A DNA stretch of 64,000 nt from a bacterium (GTDB lineage: Bacteria; Planctomycetota; Planctomycetia; Pirellulales; Pirellulaceae), in assembly GCA_030430075.1 (NCBI GenBank), contig JAUIGN010000001.1, forward strand, positions 310,001 through 374,000. Reading direction: 5' to 3'. The position numbers and the translations under genes are program-made. Positions 9,801 through 17,438 of the stretch are shown piece by piece; positions within the stretch are counted from its first letter, which is position 1, and each line of letters begins with the position of its first letter. Under the pieces are notes generated by a model. That model made no database searches, was not told where the DNA came from, and worked only from the letters and a program-made list of their open reading frames with translations.

Positions 9801-10535
9801 TTCTTCGATCTGCGGAACCCCAATTGGCAGGGTGGAAGCAACGGTTTCAAAACGTGGACCCTGCTGCTCCCGGGCGCGACGGAGGCGGAAACCAACGAAC
9901 TGGTGAGCCAGTTGCAGACGCAATTCGAGGACAAACCGGTATGGGCGTCTTCCAGCAAGATCGGCGGCCAGGTGGCCGGTCGGATGCAGCGCACGGCGAT
10001 TCTGGCGTTGCTTACGAGCCTGTTGGGAATCATCGTCTACATCTGGATTCGCTTTCAGCGCGTCATCTTTGGTCTGGCCGCCGTGGTGGCGCTGGTGCAC
10101 GATGTGCTCGTCACCCTGGGCGCGATCGCCTTGAGCTACTGGCTGGCCAAGGTGTTTGGCTTCCTGTTGATCGAAGAATTCAAAATCAGCCTGCCGATCG
10201 TGGCCGCGCTGCTGACGATCATCGGATACTCGCTGAACGATACCATCGTCGTCTTCGACCGTATCCGTGAGGTCCGCGGGAAGAGCCCGGAATTGACTGG
10301 CGAGATGATCAATACGAGCATCAACCAGACGTTGAGCCGGACGATTCTGACCTCGTTCACCACCCTGATCGTCGTGCTGATCCTGTACGCCATTGGTGGC
10401 GACGGGATTCACGGCTTCGCCTTCGCACTTGTGGTGGGTGTCGCAGTCGGAACATACAGCTCGATCTTTGTCGCCTCTCCCGTCCTGCTTTGGATGACCG
10501 GGTCCAAGCAAACGCAACGGTCCAAGGCCGCCTGA
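6807..10535 (+). CDS. secDF: Protein translocase SecDF, fused, with long acidic Pro/Glu/Lys repeat linker
   Basis: A 1242-residue fusion of SecD and SecF, the proton-driven RND-type factors that help pull secreted proteins across the inner membrane. SecD half: an early membrane helix, the periplasmic P1 region after VDLKGGVILIYEV, then the membrane block with SVDANVLIFERIREEL. SecF half: FRGGTSVHVTL (starting near residue 625), then after the linker the last membrane block with YSLNDTIVVFDRIRE. Two features stand out. The SecF periplasmic part is interrupted by about 270 low-complexity residues, including 20 tandem EE(P/S)KP units (9069-9368) and Ala/Asp-rich flanks. After it, another folded segment precedes the final membrane block. 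The start is ATG 6807. A GC-rich hairpin follows the stop. Confidence 0.95.
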   Translation: MPLNALVFAQSEPVQSATTQSNLIYLLSFIAVGIVLPILLGQFLAKRLRAPDYGWKISLVLVLSMLAALTVARTWDQETGTFKIPLGVDLKGGVILIYEVDEEASLASEDDPDGASAGQLKMDTLISALSRRINPSGTKEIVLRKYGDRQVEIIIPEVDPLEVEVIKKEISTAGLLKFRIVANRRDHEDIIALAREMAEDRTRKRNNIVRDADNQPVGLWARVAREQEQDDSDQPLKLAVSANDLVRDASTGDLIDIPPFNERDADREIAALQEFLDSRGIKEIEILMATNDGYNVEGKHLGVVSQAKDERLNPCINFTLKGEGIDLFADLTRDNEPDGNFHRQLGILLDDELLSAPNIQEMINRNGRITGRFTQEEVAFMVNILDAGSLPVVLNKVPISESVISPLLGQQTIEQGKWAIGISLAAVLVFILFYYRFAGVVASLALVANLLYILAMMIMIKAAFTLPGLAGLVLTVGMSVDANVLIFERIREELAKGSALRMAIRNGFSRASTTIVDANVTTLITAIVLYAIGTDQIRGFAVTLILGILMSMFTAIFCSRIIFDLAEKSRRLSLNMHQLVGATQFDFIGKRQLAAVFSAVLIIAGIAGLAFRGADIFDIDFRGGTSVHVTLKESMKTDDLREKLGPKFQELGERYTISAMNAGSDASNTVFKVDSGIREVAELQQAIQDALKADGTSPLATYSLGVEGIRTVAMADTEAPEAAEDENRKPAAPGEEAPGAPPATPPNGDGGAPAEEPKPEEPKPEEPKPEEPKPEEPKPEEPKPEEPKPEESKPEESKPEESKPEESKPEESKPEESKPEEPKPEEPKPEEPKPEEPKPEEPKPEESKPEEPKPADGAEPAATEPAESSDAGTASPAPDDGAAALRAADGLLALADDVAIRIAQADAGDGDGDGDDGSSTSTDQGASDSDPNVPSAAAENEPPPAETADTGSAAEPAPVPAKGATTQVEIDLSFEHEINYDTLHSMVAEVMESAGNTEFFDLRNPNWQGGSNGFKTWTLLLPGATEAETNELVSQLQTQFEDKPVWASSSKIGGQVAGRMQRTAILALLTSLLGIIVYIWIRFQRVIFGLAAVVALVHDVLVTLGAIALSYWLAKVFGFLLIEEFKISLPIVAALLTIIGYSLNDTIVVFDRIREVRGKSPELTGEMINTSINQTLSRTILTSFTTLIVVLILYAIGGDGIHGFAFALVVGVAVGTYSSIFVASPVLLWMTGSKQTQRSKAA
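9069..9368 (+). repeat. Coding minisatellite: 20 x 15-bp units in secDF
   Basis: Twenty consecutive 15-bp units of the form GAAGAA(C/T)CCAAGCCG encode EE(P/S)KP. Units 1-7, 14-18 and 20 carry Pro at position 3; units 8-13 and 19 carry Ser. The near-perfect DNA identity, and blocks of identical variants, indicate recent expansion by slippage or unequal recombination. Every unit is a multiple of three, so copy-number change keeps the frame. Confidence 0.97.
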
Positions 10536-10568
10536 CGGCTTCTCGCCGCTTCCATCCTGTGGAAAAGA

Positions 10569-10598
10569 CCGCGGCAGGCCGTCCCTTGCCTGCGGCGG
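10569..10598 (+). terminator. GC-rich hairpin after secDF
   Basis: CCGCGGCAGG (10569-10578) and CCTGCGGCGG (10589-10598) can form a 10-bp stem with one mismatch and a 10-base loop, 34 bases after the secDF stop. There is no T-run, so it may act in Rho-dependent ending or mRNA protection rather than as a classical intrinsic terminator. Confidence 0.4.
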
Positions 10599-10829
10599 CT
10601 GGTCGAGGGTGAGGTGAGGCGACGCGGCGCCTTCCGACAAATCCCTACAGACCGATCTCCGCCAGGGGAAATCCTCAAGAATCTCGGATTCGAGGAGTTT
10701 CGATTGAGGAAAACGTCGGCTGAAGTCCGATGCAGGGAATACAGGTCGTTCGGTCCGCGCTGCGCGTGGGTCACCCGATCGACGCAACCGTGGCTAGTTT
10801 TCCCGGTTGCACTCCCGTTGCCGCAGCAG

Positions 10830-11501
10830 ATGGTCGGCTTCATGCATCGAGTTCACCCGACGGTTTTAGGCATCCTTCTCATCGCGGGTGGATTGTGCGC
10901 CGCCTTGCCCTTTCGGAAACTGGCCACGCAGCGGGCTCCGCAAAGCAGTTCGGCGGAAGCGGAAGGGATCGAATGGCGCAGCAACGACTTCACCTTGGAA
11001 GTGAATGCCCAACCGCTGAAAGAGACCGTGGCTCCCCATGAACGACCTGCGTCGCCGGCCTTCGGACAGGGGAGCCAGGCAATGATTCGCCGACGCGCAT
11101 CGTTGGATCACGTCCCCGAACCGCCCAGCCTGGCCGGAGACTACGAGTCCGCGGCCAGCGAACCAGGCGCCGACCAGGTGACGGCAGTCGACAAGCCGGT
11201 CGTTCCGGTCGCCCCGCTTGAGACGGTCGCCATCACCCACACGATCGCCGACGGGGACACGCTGGAAGATTTGGCGGAGGAACACCTGGGCAGCCGCCTC
11301 CGCTGGACGGAAATCTACAACGCCAACCCGGAAATCCTTGACGATCCGGAAGTGCTGCCCTTGGGCGTGACGATCGTGATTCTGCCCCGCCTGCAACCGT
11401 CGACGTCGCCGCCGGTCACTGCCGCTGACGGCTTGGTGCCGGTCTCCAGCAGGGATCTGCAACGATTCCGTGACCCCTCGCCCACCGAGTCGCTCGACTA
11501 A
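10830..11501 (+). CDS. LysM domain protein, membrane-anchored or secreted
   Basis: A 223-residue protein with an N-terminal hydrophobic segment (TVLGILLIAGGLCAALPF), a Ser/Ala/Pro-rich middle, and one LysM domain at about residues 140-190: HTIADGDTLEDLAEEHLG, then W-T-E-I-Y-N-A-N-P and a closing TIVILPRL. LysM binds GlcNAc-containing glycans such as peptidoglycan, so it is predicted to face the periplasm. I start at ATG 10830; ATG 10842 is equally possible. An upstream in-frame extension to 10614 looks non-coding. It follows secDF on the same strand after about 290 bases. No catalytic domain is visible. Confidence 0.8.
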   Translation: MVGFMHRVHPTVLGILLIAGGLCAALPFRKLATQRAPQSSSAEAEGIEWRSNDFTLEVNAQPLKETVAPHERPASPAFGQGSQAMIRRRASLDHVPEPPSLAGDYESAASEPGADQVTAVDKPVVPVAPLETVAITHTIADGDTLEDLAEEHLGSRLRWTEIYNANPEILDDPEVLPLGVTIVILPRLQPSTSPPVTAADGLVPVSSRDLQRFRDPSPTESLD

Positions 11502-11571
11502 AACACGGGGGCCGGGTCCGATCCGCTCAGGGTCCGGCAGGAAAGCTGCCCGGGCACACGGCCCAGGCCCC

Positions 11572-12567
11572 TTATTCAGAGGCTTCGTCGAGCGGATTGC
11601 GGCGCTCTTTCCAGGCCAGGTCGGCCTGCTTGTTGACCAGCCGGAGTTGGATGAACGTGGCGATGTCGTTATGCACCGTCAACCGGGCGCGAGGATGAAC
11701 CAGATCGGTTCCACGGAGACTGGTGTTCCGTTTCTCAACAAGGAACAGGCTTTTCTTATCTCGCACGTCCTTAGGATCCGGTTCTTCGTGGTAGCGTTCG
11801 AGCCGCTTGTGGATCGCCTTCGCCTCGCGCAGCGAACTCTTGTCGTCCTGGCCGACAACCAGCATGAAGGACAGCGCCTGGCGAACGAATGGCGAGAGGA
11901 GCGATTTGCTGAGCGTGGCGCCCTTAAACGCTTGTTCCGGTGAAAGGAGGACAATCGCTTTCACGTCGCGCCCCTGCTTTTGGAATGACAACTGCCGGCG
12001 CGACCAATCCAGGGCTGCATAGTTGACCGCGACAATCCCGCCCAGTTCCGCCCCCACGATGCAGAGCATCTCAATATTGAGTGTCCCCTTGTTGTTTTCT
12101 TCCAACAGCATCTTTTTAATGGCTTCGACGTCCAACACCATGGCGTTGATGTCGGCGGGACGCATCCGCTCGCGGTCCACTTCAATTTCCTTGCCGTTGG
12201 GCAGCCGTTTGGTCGTACTGGCACCGTGACCACGGAGGTCGGGAACAATGACCGCGTGCCCAAACTTCTGCAGGTAGCTCGCCAGACCGTCGTAGTCGCC
12301 TCGCTGACCTTCCCATCCGTGCAGCAGAATCACCGGGACGACTTCCTTGCCAGGCTTCCGCGTGAACTTGTCGTCGCTCCCCTGCACCACCCCGCCCGGG
12401 TAATAACTGCAGCGAATCGACATGAAATCGCTCGTCGTCAACGTGATCGTCTCGACCTCGGGAAGTTCCTTGATCGTCTCCTTTGGCTGCGCCCCCGCAC
12501 GGCCCACCACCAGCAAGGCTGCAGCGATGATCATTGGCACGGTCAAACGCGAATTAAAAACCTTCAT
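11572..12567 (-). CDS. Secreted alpha/beta-hydrolase-fold protein with non-canonical nucleophile elbow
   Basis: 331 residues with a signal peptide (hydrophobic core about 9-24, likely cleavage after GRAGA). The fold is recognisable from PVILLHGWEG (oxyanion region), a strand leading to VIVPDLRGHGAS, and a later strand/Asp region VVGQDDKSS. At the nucleophile elbow the usual G-x-S-x-G reads G172-A-E174-L-G176, so the catalytic Ser is replaced by Glu. It may be an inactive binding protein or use another nucleophile. The start ATG 12567 is chosen because a signal peptide follows directly and GGAGAGG lies upstream; the frame is open further upstream without coding character. The C terminus is charged. 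Confidence 0.8.
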   Translation of the reverse strand: MKVFNSRLTVPMIIAAALLVVGRAGAQPKETIKELPEVETITLTTSDFMSIRCSYYPGGVVQGSDDKFTRKPGKEVVPVILLHGWEGQRGDYDGLASYLQKFGHAVIVPDLRGHGASTTKRLPNGKEIEVDRERMRPADINAMVLDVEAIKKMLLEENNKGTLNIEMLCIVGAELGGIVAVNYAALDWSRRQLSFQKQGRDVKAIVLLSPEQAFKGATLSKSLLSPFVRQALSFMLVVGQDDKSSLREAKAIHKRLERYHEEPDPKDVRDKKSLFLVEKRNTSLRGTDLVHPRARLTVHNDIATFIQLRLVNKQADLAWKERRNPLDEASE

Positions 12568-13097
12568 TGTGAACTGAATCCTCTCCAGGACCGTTGCCGA
12601 AACTGATGGCCAGCACGGCGGGTCGGCCGAGTGATTTGAACAAATTGAGTGCCAGGGATGTGAGGACGAAACTCGATGAACGGACGGCAATCGAGTTGCC
12701 CCGCGATTCACCGGTCGCTCTCGTTTCATCGTAGATCGGCCGACAGACGGCGTCAATTAACGGTTGATCGCAACGCTTGAGCCCATGGGCACTTGTGAGA
12801 ATCCGACCGGCACCGGCGAAGGCCAGTTCTTGAAACCGCAAATCGGCAGGAGTACAAATCGACGGGGTTCGCGTTTGAAATGGTGGTTGGCGATCCGCCG
12901 GGGGTGTCGATATCAGTCGGTCGACGCCCGGAAAGACCAGCCTTCGGGGTGATTCACGTGTGAACGAACGTTCCGGCGCAGGCGCTGGGGCAGACCTTGC
13001 TTGTCTTCTGCAAGTCGATGTGAAATAATGAGTTAGAACAGGTCGTAATTCCCCTCGCCGTGACTTCGGCAATTCGATTTCTTGGAGGCGTTGATCG
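12568..13097. other. Divergent intergenic region
   Basis: About 530 bases between two divergently transcribed genes, so it should hold both promoters. Open frames here (for example 12554-13183 on the minus strand) are Arg/Pro-rich and without recognisable domains. No repeat or clear terminator is seen. Confidence 0.4.
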
Positions 13098-15089
13098 ATG
13101 AGTGTGGCAACCGGCAACTCGCTGCCCCCGAACCCTCGCAACGCCGACGAAGGCCTGTTCGATGGAGACTCGATCGCATTCATCGCCAGTCTGGTGGTCC
13201 ACCTGGGGATTTTGTTGGCCCTCGGACTGGCCCCCCTGTTGCTGAACTCAAACGATCAAGCGGTCACCTTCGTGGCAGCCAACGAAGAACTTCCCGAAGT
13301 GGAAGAACTGAAGTTGCCCGACGAGTTTCACATGAACGAGCGTCCGACGCCCGAGATCGGTGCCAACAGCGTTTCTGAAACGGGGATGGCGATGTCGACG
13401 GCCCAGGTTCTCTCGGATGTCTCCGAAGTGCCCAGCCCGTTGGAAATCACGCCCGTCGATCGAGCCAACATCGAGATCAACCTCGCCGTGACGACGGCGA
13501 CCGCCTTGCACATTGACAATTTGCCTGTCAAAGGCGCCGCCGGCGAAGGAACCACCGGCGCCACGGGCGCGATCGACCGTCTCACCCAGGACATCCTGCT
13601 TTCGCTGGAGGAACGCAAGACGCTGGTTGTCTGGTTATTCGATCAGTCGGGCAGCTTGGCGCGCCAGCGAGCAGAGATTCACGATCGTTTCGACCGGATC
13701 TACGAAGAGTTGGGGGTGATCGAAGCCTCAGGCAACCCGGCGTTCAAACGCCATGACGACAAGCCGTTGATTTCTTCAGTCATCGCCTTCGGCGATCAAG
13801 TCGAGTACATGACAGAGAAGCCGACCGACAACGTGGCCGAACTGAAGGAAGCCGTCGCCTCAATTACGCTCGACGAGACCGGAACCGAACGGGTCTTTTC
13901 GGCGATCTACATTGCCGCAGACAAGTACAAGAAATACCGCCTGCAAAGCCCCCACCGCAACGTCATGCTGATTGTCGTATCGGACGAAGTGGGCGACGAC
14001 GTCGCGGGACTCGATAAGACCGTCAATCTCTGCCGCCGTTACGAAATGCCGGTCTATGTGGTCGGTGTCCCGGCCCCGTTTGGGCGCAAGGAAACCCGCG
14101 TGAAATGGGTGGACCCGGATCCGAACTACGACCAGACGCCGCAGTGGGGCCGTGTCGACCAAGGTCCGGAAACGTTGCTCCCCGAACGCGTCAAGCTCCG
14201 GTTTGCCGACGGTGGCGATCCCGATCCCATCGATTCCGGATTCGGTCCGTTCGCGCTCACCCGCCTCTGCTATGAAACGGGCGGAATCTATTTCGCCGTG
14301 CACCCGAATCGCAATGTGAATCGGGAGGTCAACGGACGGGAGACCGCTGCGTTCTCAGCTCACCTCAAGCACTTCTTCGATCCCCAGGTGATGCGCGCCT
14401 ATCGGCCGGACTACGTCTCTGCGCAGGAGTATATGCGGCGGGTGCAGTCGAACAAGTCACGGGCCGCCTTGGTGAAGACCGCCCAGTTGTCTTGGATTGG
14501 CCAGATGGAAGCACCGCAAACTCGGTTCGTCAAACGCAGCGAAGCGGAGCTCGGCAATGCACTCACCGAAGCCCAAAAGGCGGCCGCCAAACTCGAACCG
14601 AAACTTGCCAGCCTCTACCAGACCCTGCAGCTAGGGGAAGCCGACCGCAAGACCGAGACGTCTCCTCGCTGGCAAGCCGGATATGACCTGGCGATGGGCC
14701 GAGTGATGGCGGCCAAGGTCCGTACAGAGACGTACAACGCGATGCTTGCCCAAGCCAAGCGGGGCATGAAATTCAAGAACGAGAAGAACAACACCTGGGT
14801 GCTCAGGGCAGCAGATGAAGTCAGCGTCGGCAGCCAGTTGTCCAAGGCGGCCACGGCGGCCACGGGCTACCTGCAACGGGTTGTTGACGAGCACCCCGGG
14901 ACACCCTGGGCGATGCTCGCCGAACGCGAACTCTCCACGCCCATGAGTTGGCAATGGGAAGAGCGGTACACCGATCTGACGCCGCGGCGGGCTGCTGCCG
15001 GCGGCAACAATCGGCCCCGACCCGCCTCAGATGAGCGGGCGAAGATGATGAAGAAGCCGCCTCCCAAGCGGCGGCTACCCAAGCTCTAA
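13098..15089 (+). CDS. Membrane-anchored von Willebrand factor type A domain protein
   Basis: 663 residues. One membrane helix lies at about 26-49 (FIASLVVHLGILLALGLAPLLL), followed by an acidic linker and, from about residue 174, a VWA domain starting KTLVVWLFDQSGS. The D182-x-S184-x-S186 triplet is the MIDAS metal site, and NVMLIVVSDEVGDD is the later strand with its Asp. The C-terminal about 180 residues are helical and basic, ending in a Lys/Pro-rich tail. Such proteins usually bind other proteins through a metal ion; the partner is unknown. GGAGG at 13083-13087 lies about 10 bases before ATG 13098 and supports the start. It stands alone, divergent from the hydrolase-fold gene. Confidence 0.85.
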   Translation: MSVATGNSLPPNPRNADEGLFDGDSIAFIASLVVHLGILLALGLAPLLLNSNDQAVTFVAANEELPEVEELKLPDEFHMNERPTPEIGANSVSETGMAMSTAQVLSDVSEVPSPLEITPVDRANIEINLAVTTATALHIDNLPVKGAAGEGTTGATGAIDRLTQDILLSLEERKTLVVWLFDQSGSLARQRAEIHDRFDRIYEELGVIEASGNPAFKRHDDKPLISSVIAFGDQVEYMTEKPTDNVAELKEAVASITLDETGTERVFSAIYIAADKYKKYRLQSPHRNVMLIVVSDEVGDDVAGLDKTVNLCRRYEMPVYVVGVPAPFGRKETRVKWVDPDPNYDQTPQWGRVDQGPETLLPERVKLRFADGGDPDPIDSGFGPFALTRLCYETGGIYFAVHPNRNVNREVNGRETAAFSAHLKHFFDPQVMRAYRPDYVSAQEYMRRVQSNKSRAALVKTAQLSWIGQMEAPQTRFVKRSEAELGNALTEAQKAAAKLEPKLASLYQTLQLGEADRKTETSPRWQAGYDLAMGRVMAAKVRTETYNAMLAQAKRGMKFKNEKNNTWVLRAADEVSVGSQLSKAATAATGYLQRVVDEHPGTPWAMLAERELSTPMSWQWEERYTDLTPRRAAAGGNNRPRPASDERAKMMKKPPPKRRLPKL

Positions 15090-15194
15090 GATCTGGCCGC
15101 GCAATGCGCCGGGGCCGGCCGCCCCTGCCGACAGGGACCACCTCCTGAACCATGACGGACAAGCGATCGGCGTCCGCGCCGGGCCGTGTGGCGA

Positions 15195-15827
15195 TCAGAT
15201 CGACGGCGTACCGAACTCCTCGATCATGTCATAGGCATGAAAGAACTTCGACACCTCGTCCGCCAACATCTTGAGGAATAGCTTGTTGAACTTCGCCTCG
15301 CTGATCTCCGTCGCGTAGTACGGGCCGTTGGGCGGGAACGTGAACTCGGTGATTTCCTTGCGAAACACCTCCCGGCCGTCCTGTTCCATATCGTAGACGA
15401 TGACGGTCAGATCGGCGCGTCCTTTGTACAAGGCCGAGCCATCGAGGATTTGATAACTGGCCAGATCGACCGCCACGACGCGGTCCGCCTTGACGCCGCG
15501 TCCCACCTCTCGATAGTCGATCTGGTCCCACCCCTTGCGGTCGATCCAGTCGGCAATTTCCGGCCACCGCACGACGTCGATCTCGGGAACTTTCGTCGAC
15601 AGGTTCGAGGCGATGCCGCGGGCCAGCCGCTCGCTCTCGTTGCCCGCTCCATACGAAGCCCCATCCGCCACGCAGACGACCGCGACCCGTGCCTCTGCGA
15701 GTCCTTCGTATTGCGGCTGGACCATCGTCCCTCCCGCCACGTAGGCGATATGGGGCAGCAGGTTGCAGCCCACCGCACCGGCGGCGACCGCGATCAACAA
15801 ACCAGACAGCAGTTGCTGTAATTTCAT
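15195..15827 (-). CDS. Predicted lipoprotein of unknown function
   Basis: 210 residues beginning MKLQQLLSGLLIAVAAGAVGC: a classical lipoprotein signal with Cys at about 21 after an A-x-x-G type lipobox, so it is probably attached to the outer or inner membrane. The mature part has a Rossmann-like alternation (ARVAVVCVADGAS...) and a segment RVVAVDLASYQILDGSALYKGRADLTVIV. It resembles planctomycete lipoproteins of unknown role; I cannot assign a family. I start at ATG 15827 because the frame upstream lacks a signal peptide. It lies 106 bases after the DUF2752 gene on the same strand and may be the last gene of the rny-ymdB-DUF2752 run. Confidence 0.75.
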   Translation of the reverse strand: MKLQQLLSGLLIAVAAGAVGCNLLPHIAYVAGGTMVQPQYEGLAEARVAVVCVADGASYGAGNESERLARGIASNLSTKVPEIDVVRWPEIADWIDRKGWDQIDYREVGRGVKADRVVAVDLASYQILDGSALYKGRADLTVIVYDMEQDGREVFRKEITEFTFPPNGPYYATEISEAKFNKLFLKMLADEVSKFFHAYDMIEEFGTPSI

Positions 15828-15933
15828 GTCAGCTCCGTCCGACAAGCAATGGTGAAACATTCGGCACCCGACAGGGATCCCTTTCGCCAACCCTGGCGCG
15901 AGACGTTCCCCGGATAGCCGCTGAGCGGGCCGG

Positions 15934-16434
15934 CTACCAGGCGTCCATCCAGAGACGCACGCCCCAATCGCCCAGCGTGACCAACAACACGGCCAGCGTC
16001 AGCGCCGCCACCGCCAGGTCGCTTGGCGGCACCCACAGCCAGCGACCGCGGACGGCAGATAGAACGCCCCAAGGCCCTGCAATCACCGCCAGCAGCGCCA
16101 GCAGCGTGCCGCCTGTATTGGACCGGAACGCCGAGGGAAACTGTCCCCGCACGGCATGGGCCCACGAGGTGGTCATCCCACAAGCGGGGCATCGCAGGTC
16201 GAAGAATACACGAGCGGTACACGGAGGAAGCCCTAATTGTTGGTGCGTCCCAAGCCCTTCCACGCTGGGCTGCAAACAGGCAGCCGTCAGCAACAAGACG
16301 AGCAGAACTGTGCCGGCAATGACCGCGAGCACTCGTTCCCACCCGGTCATAACTTGCGACCGTCGGCGGTGACCAGACACCCCGGATTCATCTGGAAAAG
16401 CGGGAGGACGATAGCGGGAACTGGAGTCGGACAC
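15934..16434 (-). CDS. DUF2752 family membrane protein
   Basis: 166 residues (GTG start at 16434; an internal ATG at 16350 would give 138). It has three predicted membrane helices, and after the first the DUF2752 signature F-D-L-R-C-P-A-C-G-M-T-T-S-W-A-H, with the paired Cys and the CGMT motif, followed by R-G-Q-F-P-S-A-F. The molecular role of the family is unknown. It is common in planctomycetes and Bacteroidetes. It lies 48 bases downstream of ymdB in the same direction, which suggests cotranscription. Confidence 0.88.
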   Translation of the reverse strand: MSDSSSRYRPPAFPDESGVSGHRRRSQVMTGWERVLAVIAGTVLLVLLLTAACLQPSVEGLGTHQQLGLPPCTARVFFDLRCPACGMTTSWAHAVRGQFPSAFRSNTGGTLLALLAVIAGPWGVLSAVRGRWLWVPPSDLAVAALTLAVLLVTLGDWGVRLWMDAW

Positions 16435-16482
16435 AAGGCGGATTCCCCGTTCTCATCGAATCATGGCGGTTCACATCAAGGA

Positions 16483-17292
16483 TCAGCCGGCTGGTGCCGT
16501 CACCTCGGCTTCGCGGATGCTCAACCGTTCGATCCCGACGGCTCGGCCGGTGCGCTCGTCGACATCGACGAGCGCACCGCAGAGGCGGACATCGCCGGTC
16601 GCAACGTCGAATTTCGTGGGACGAAAAGTGACGACCGTCTCCGTGATGCGATCGATCCGGCGGCCCAGAATGCTGTCATACGGGCCGGTCATTCCCAGGT
16701 CACATTGGAATGCGGTGCCGCCCGGCAGAACCTGGTCGTCTGCGGTGGCCACGTGCGTATGGGTCCCCATCACGGCGGTCACCCGTCCGTCCAGGTAGCG
16801 GCCCATCAGTTGCTTGTCACCGGTTGCTTCGGCGTGGAAGTCGAGGCAGCGAACGACCACGTCGCGGGGCAGCTCCGCGAGAACTCGGTCCGCAGCAGCA
16901 AACGGGCAATCGACGGGCCGCATGAAGGTGCGGCCGAGCAGGCTGAACACGGCAACGCGGACGCCGCCGGCCGACTCGACCACCGTCCAGCTTCTGCCCG
17001 GGGCTGATGCTGGAAAGTTTGCCGGCTTGACGATCCGCTGCTCGTCGGGATCCTGCAGGACCTCATAGATCGCATCGCGGCGATAGATATGATCTCCCAT
17101 CGTGAGGCAATCGACGCCCGCCCCCACCAGGGCGCGAAAGTTTTTCGGCATCAAGCCGGAACCGTCCGCGGCGTTTTCCGCGTTTGCGATCACCAGATCC
17201 AATTGGAGTTGCTGCCGCAGTTGCTGGACCGCTTGAACGACGATCCGCCGTCCGGGCTTGCCGACGATGTCTCCGATAAACAAGATCCGCAC
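16483..17292 (-). CDS. ymdB: YmdB-like metallophosphoesterase (TIGR00282 family)
   Basis: 269 residues, full family length. Metal-binding motifs appear in order: LFIGDIVGKPGR at the N terminus, NAENAADGSGL, TMGDHIYRR (His in place of the more usual Asn after GDH), DFHAEATGDK and MGTHTHVATAD. The B. subtilis relative is a 2',3'-cyclic-nucleotide phosphodiesterase that affects biofilm and sporulation decisions; substrate here is inferred only from family. The start is GTG 17292. It lies 146 bases downstream of rny, the same order seen in Firmicutes, which supports a functional link between RNase Y and YmdB. Confidence 0.93.
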   Translation of the reverse strand: MRILFIGDIVGKPGRRIVVQAVQQLRQQLQLDLVIANAENAADGSGLMPKNFRALVGAGVDCLTMGDHIYRRDAIYEVLQDPDEQRIVKPANFPASAPGRSWTVVESAGGVRVAVFSLLGRTFMRPVDCPFAAADRVLAELPRDVVVRCLDFHAEATGDKQLMGRYLDGRVTAVMGTHTHVATADDQVLPGGTAFQCDLGMTGPYDSILGRRIDRITETVVTFRPTKFDVATGDVRLCGALVDVDERTGRAVGIERLSIREAEVTAPAG

Positions 17293-17438
17293 GCTGTATC
17301 CCTTGGCTGAATGTCCCTTGGCTGGCGAAAACCTGACTTGCGATCAGCGACAGGACATCCCAGTCGGCAATAGCATTGCGGGTTGAACGGCGGGCAACGC
17401 TCGGCCGGCCCGCACGTCGGTCGCGCCGCATGTGGTTA

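Noticed and set aside
12554-13183. 209-codon minus-strand frame between the hydrolase-fold and VWA genes
   Set aside because: Overlaps the starts of both neighbours, has no domain and an unnatural Arg/Pro/Ser composition.
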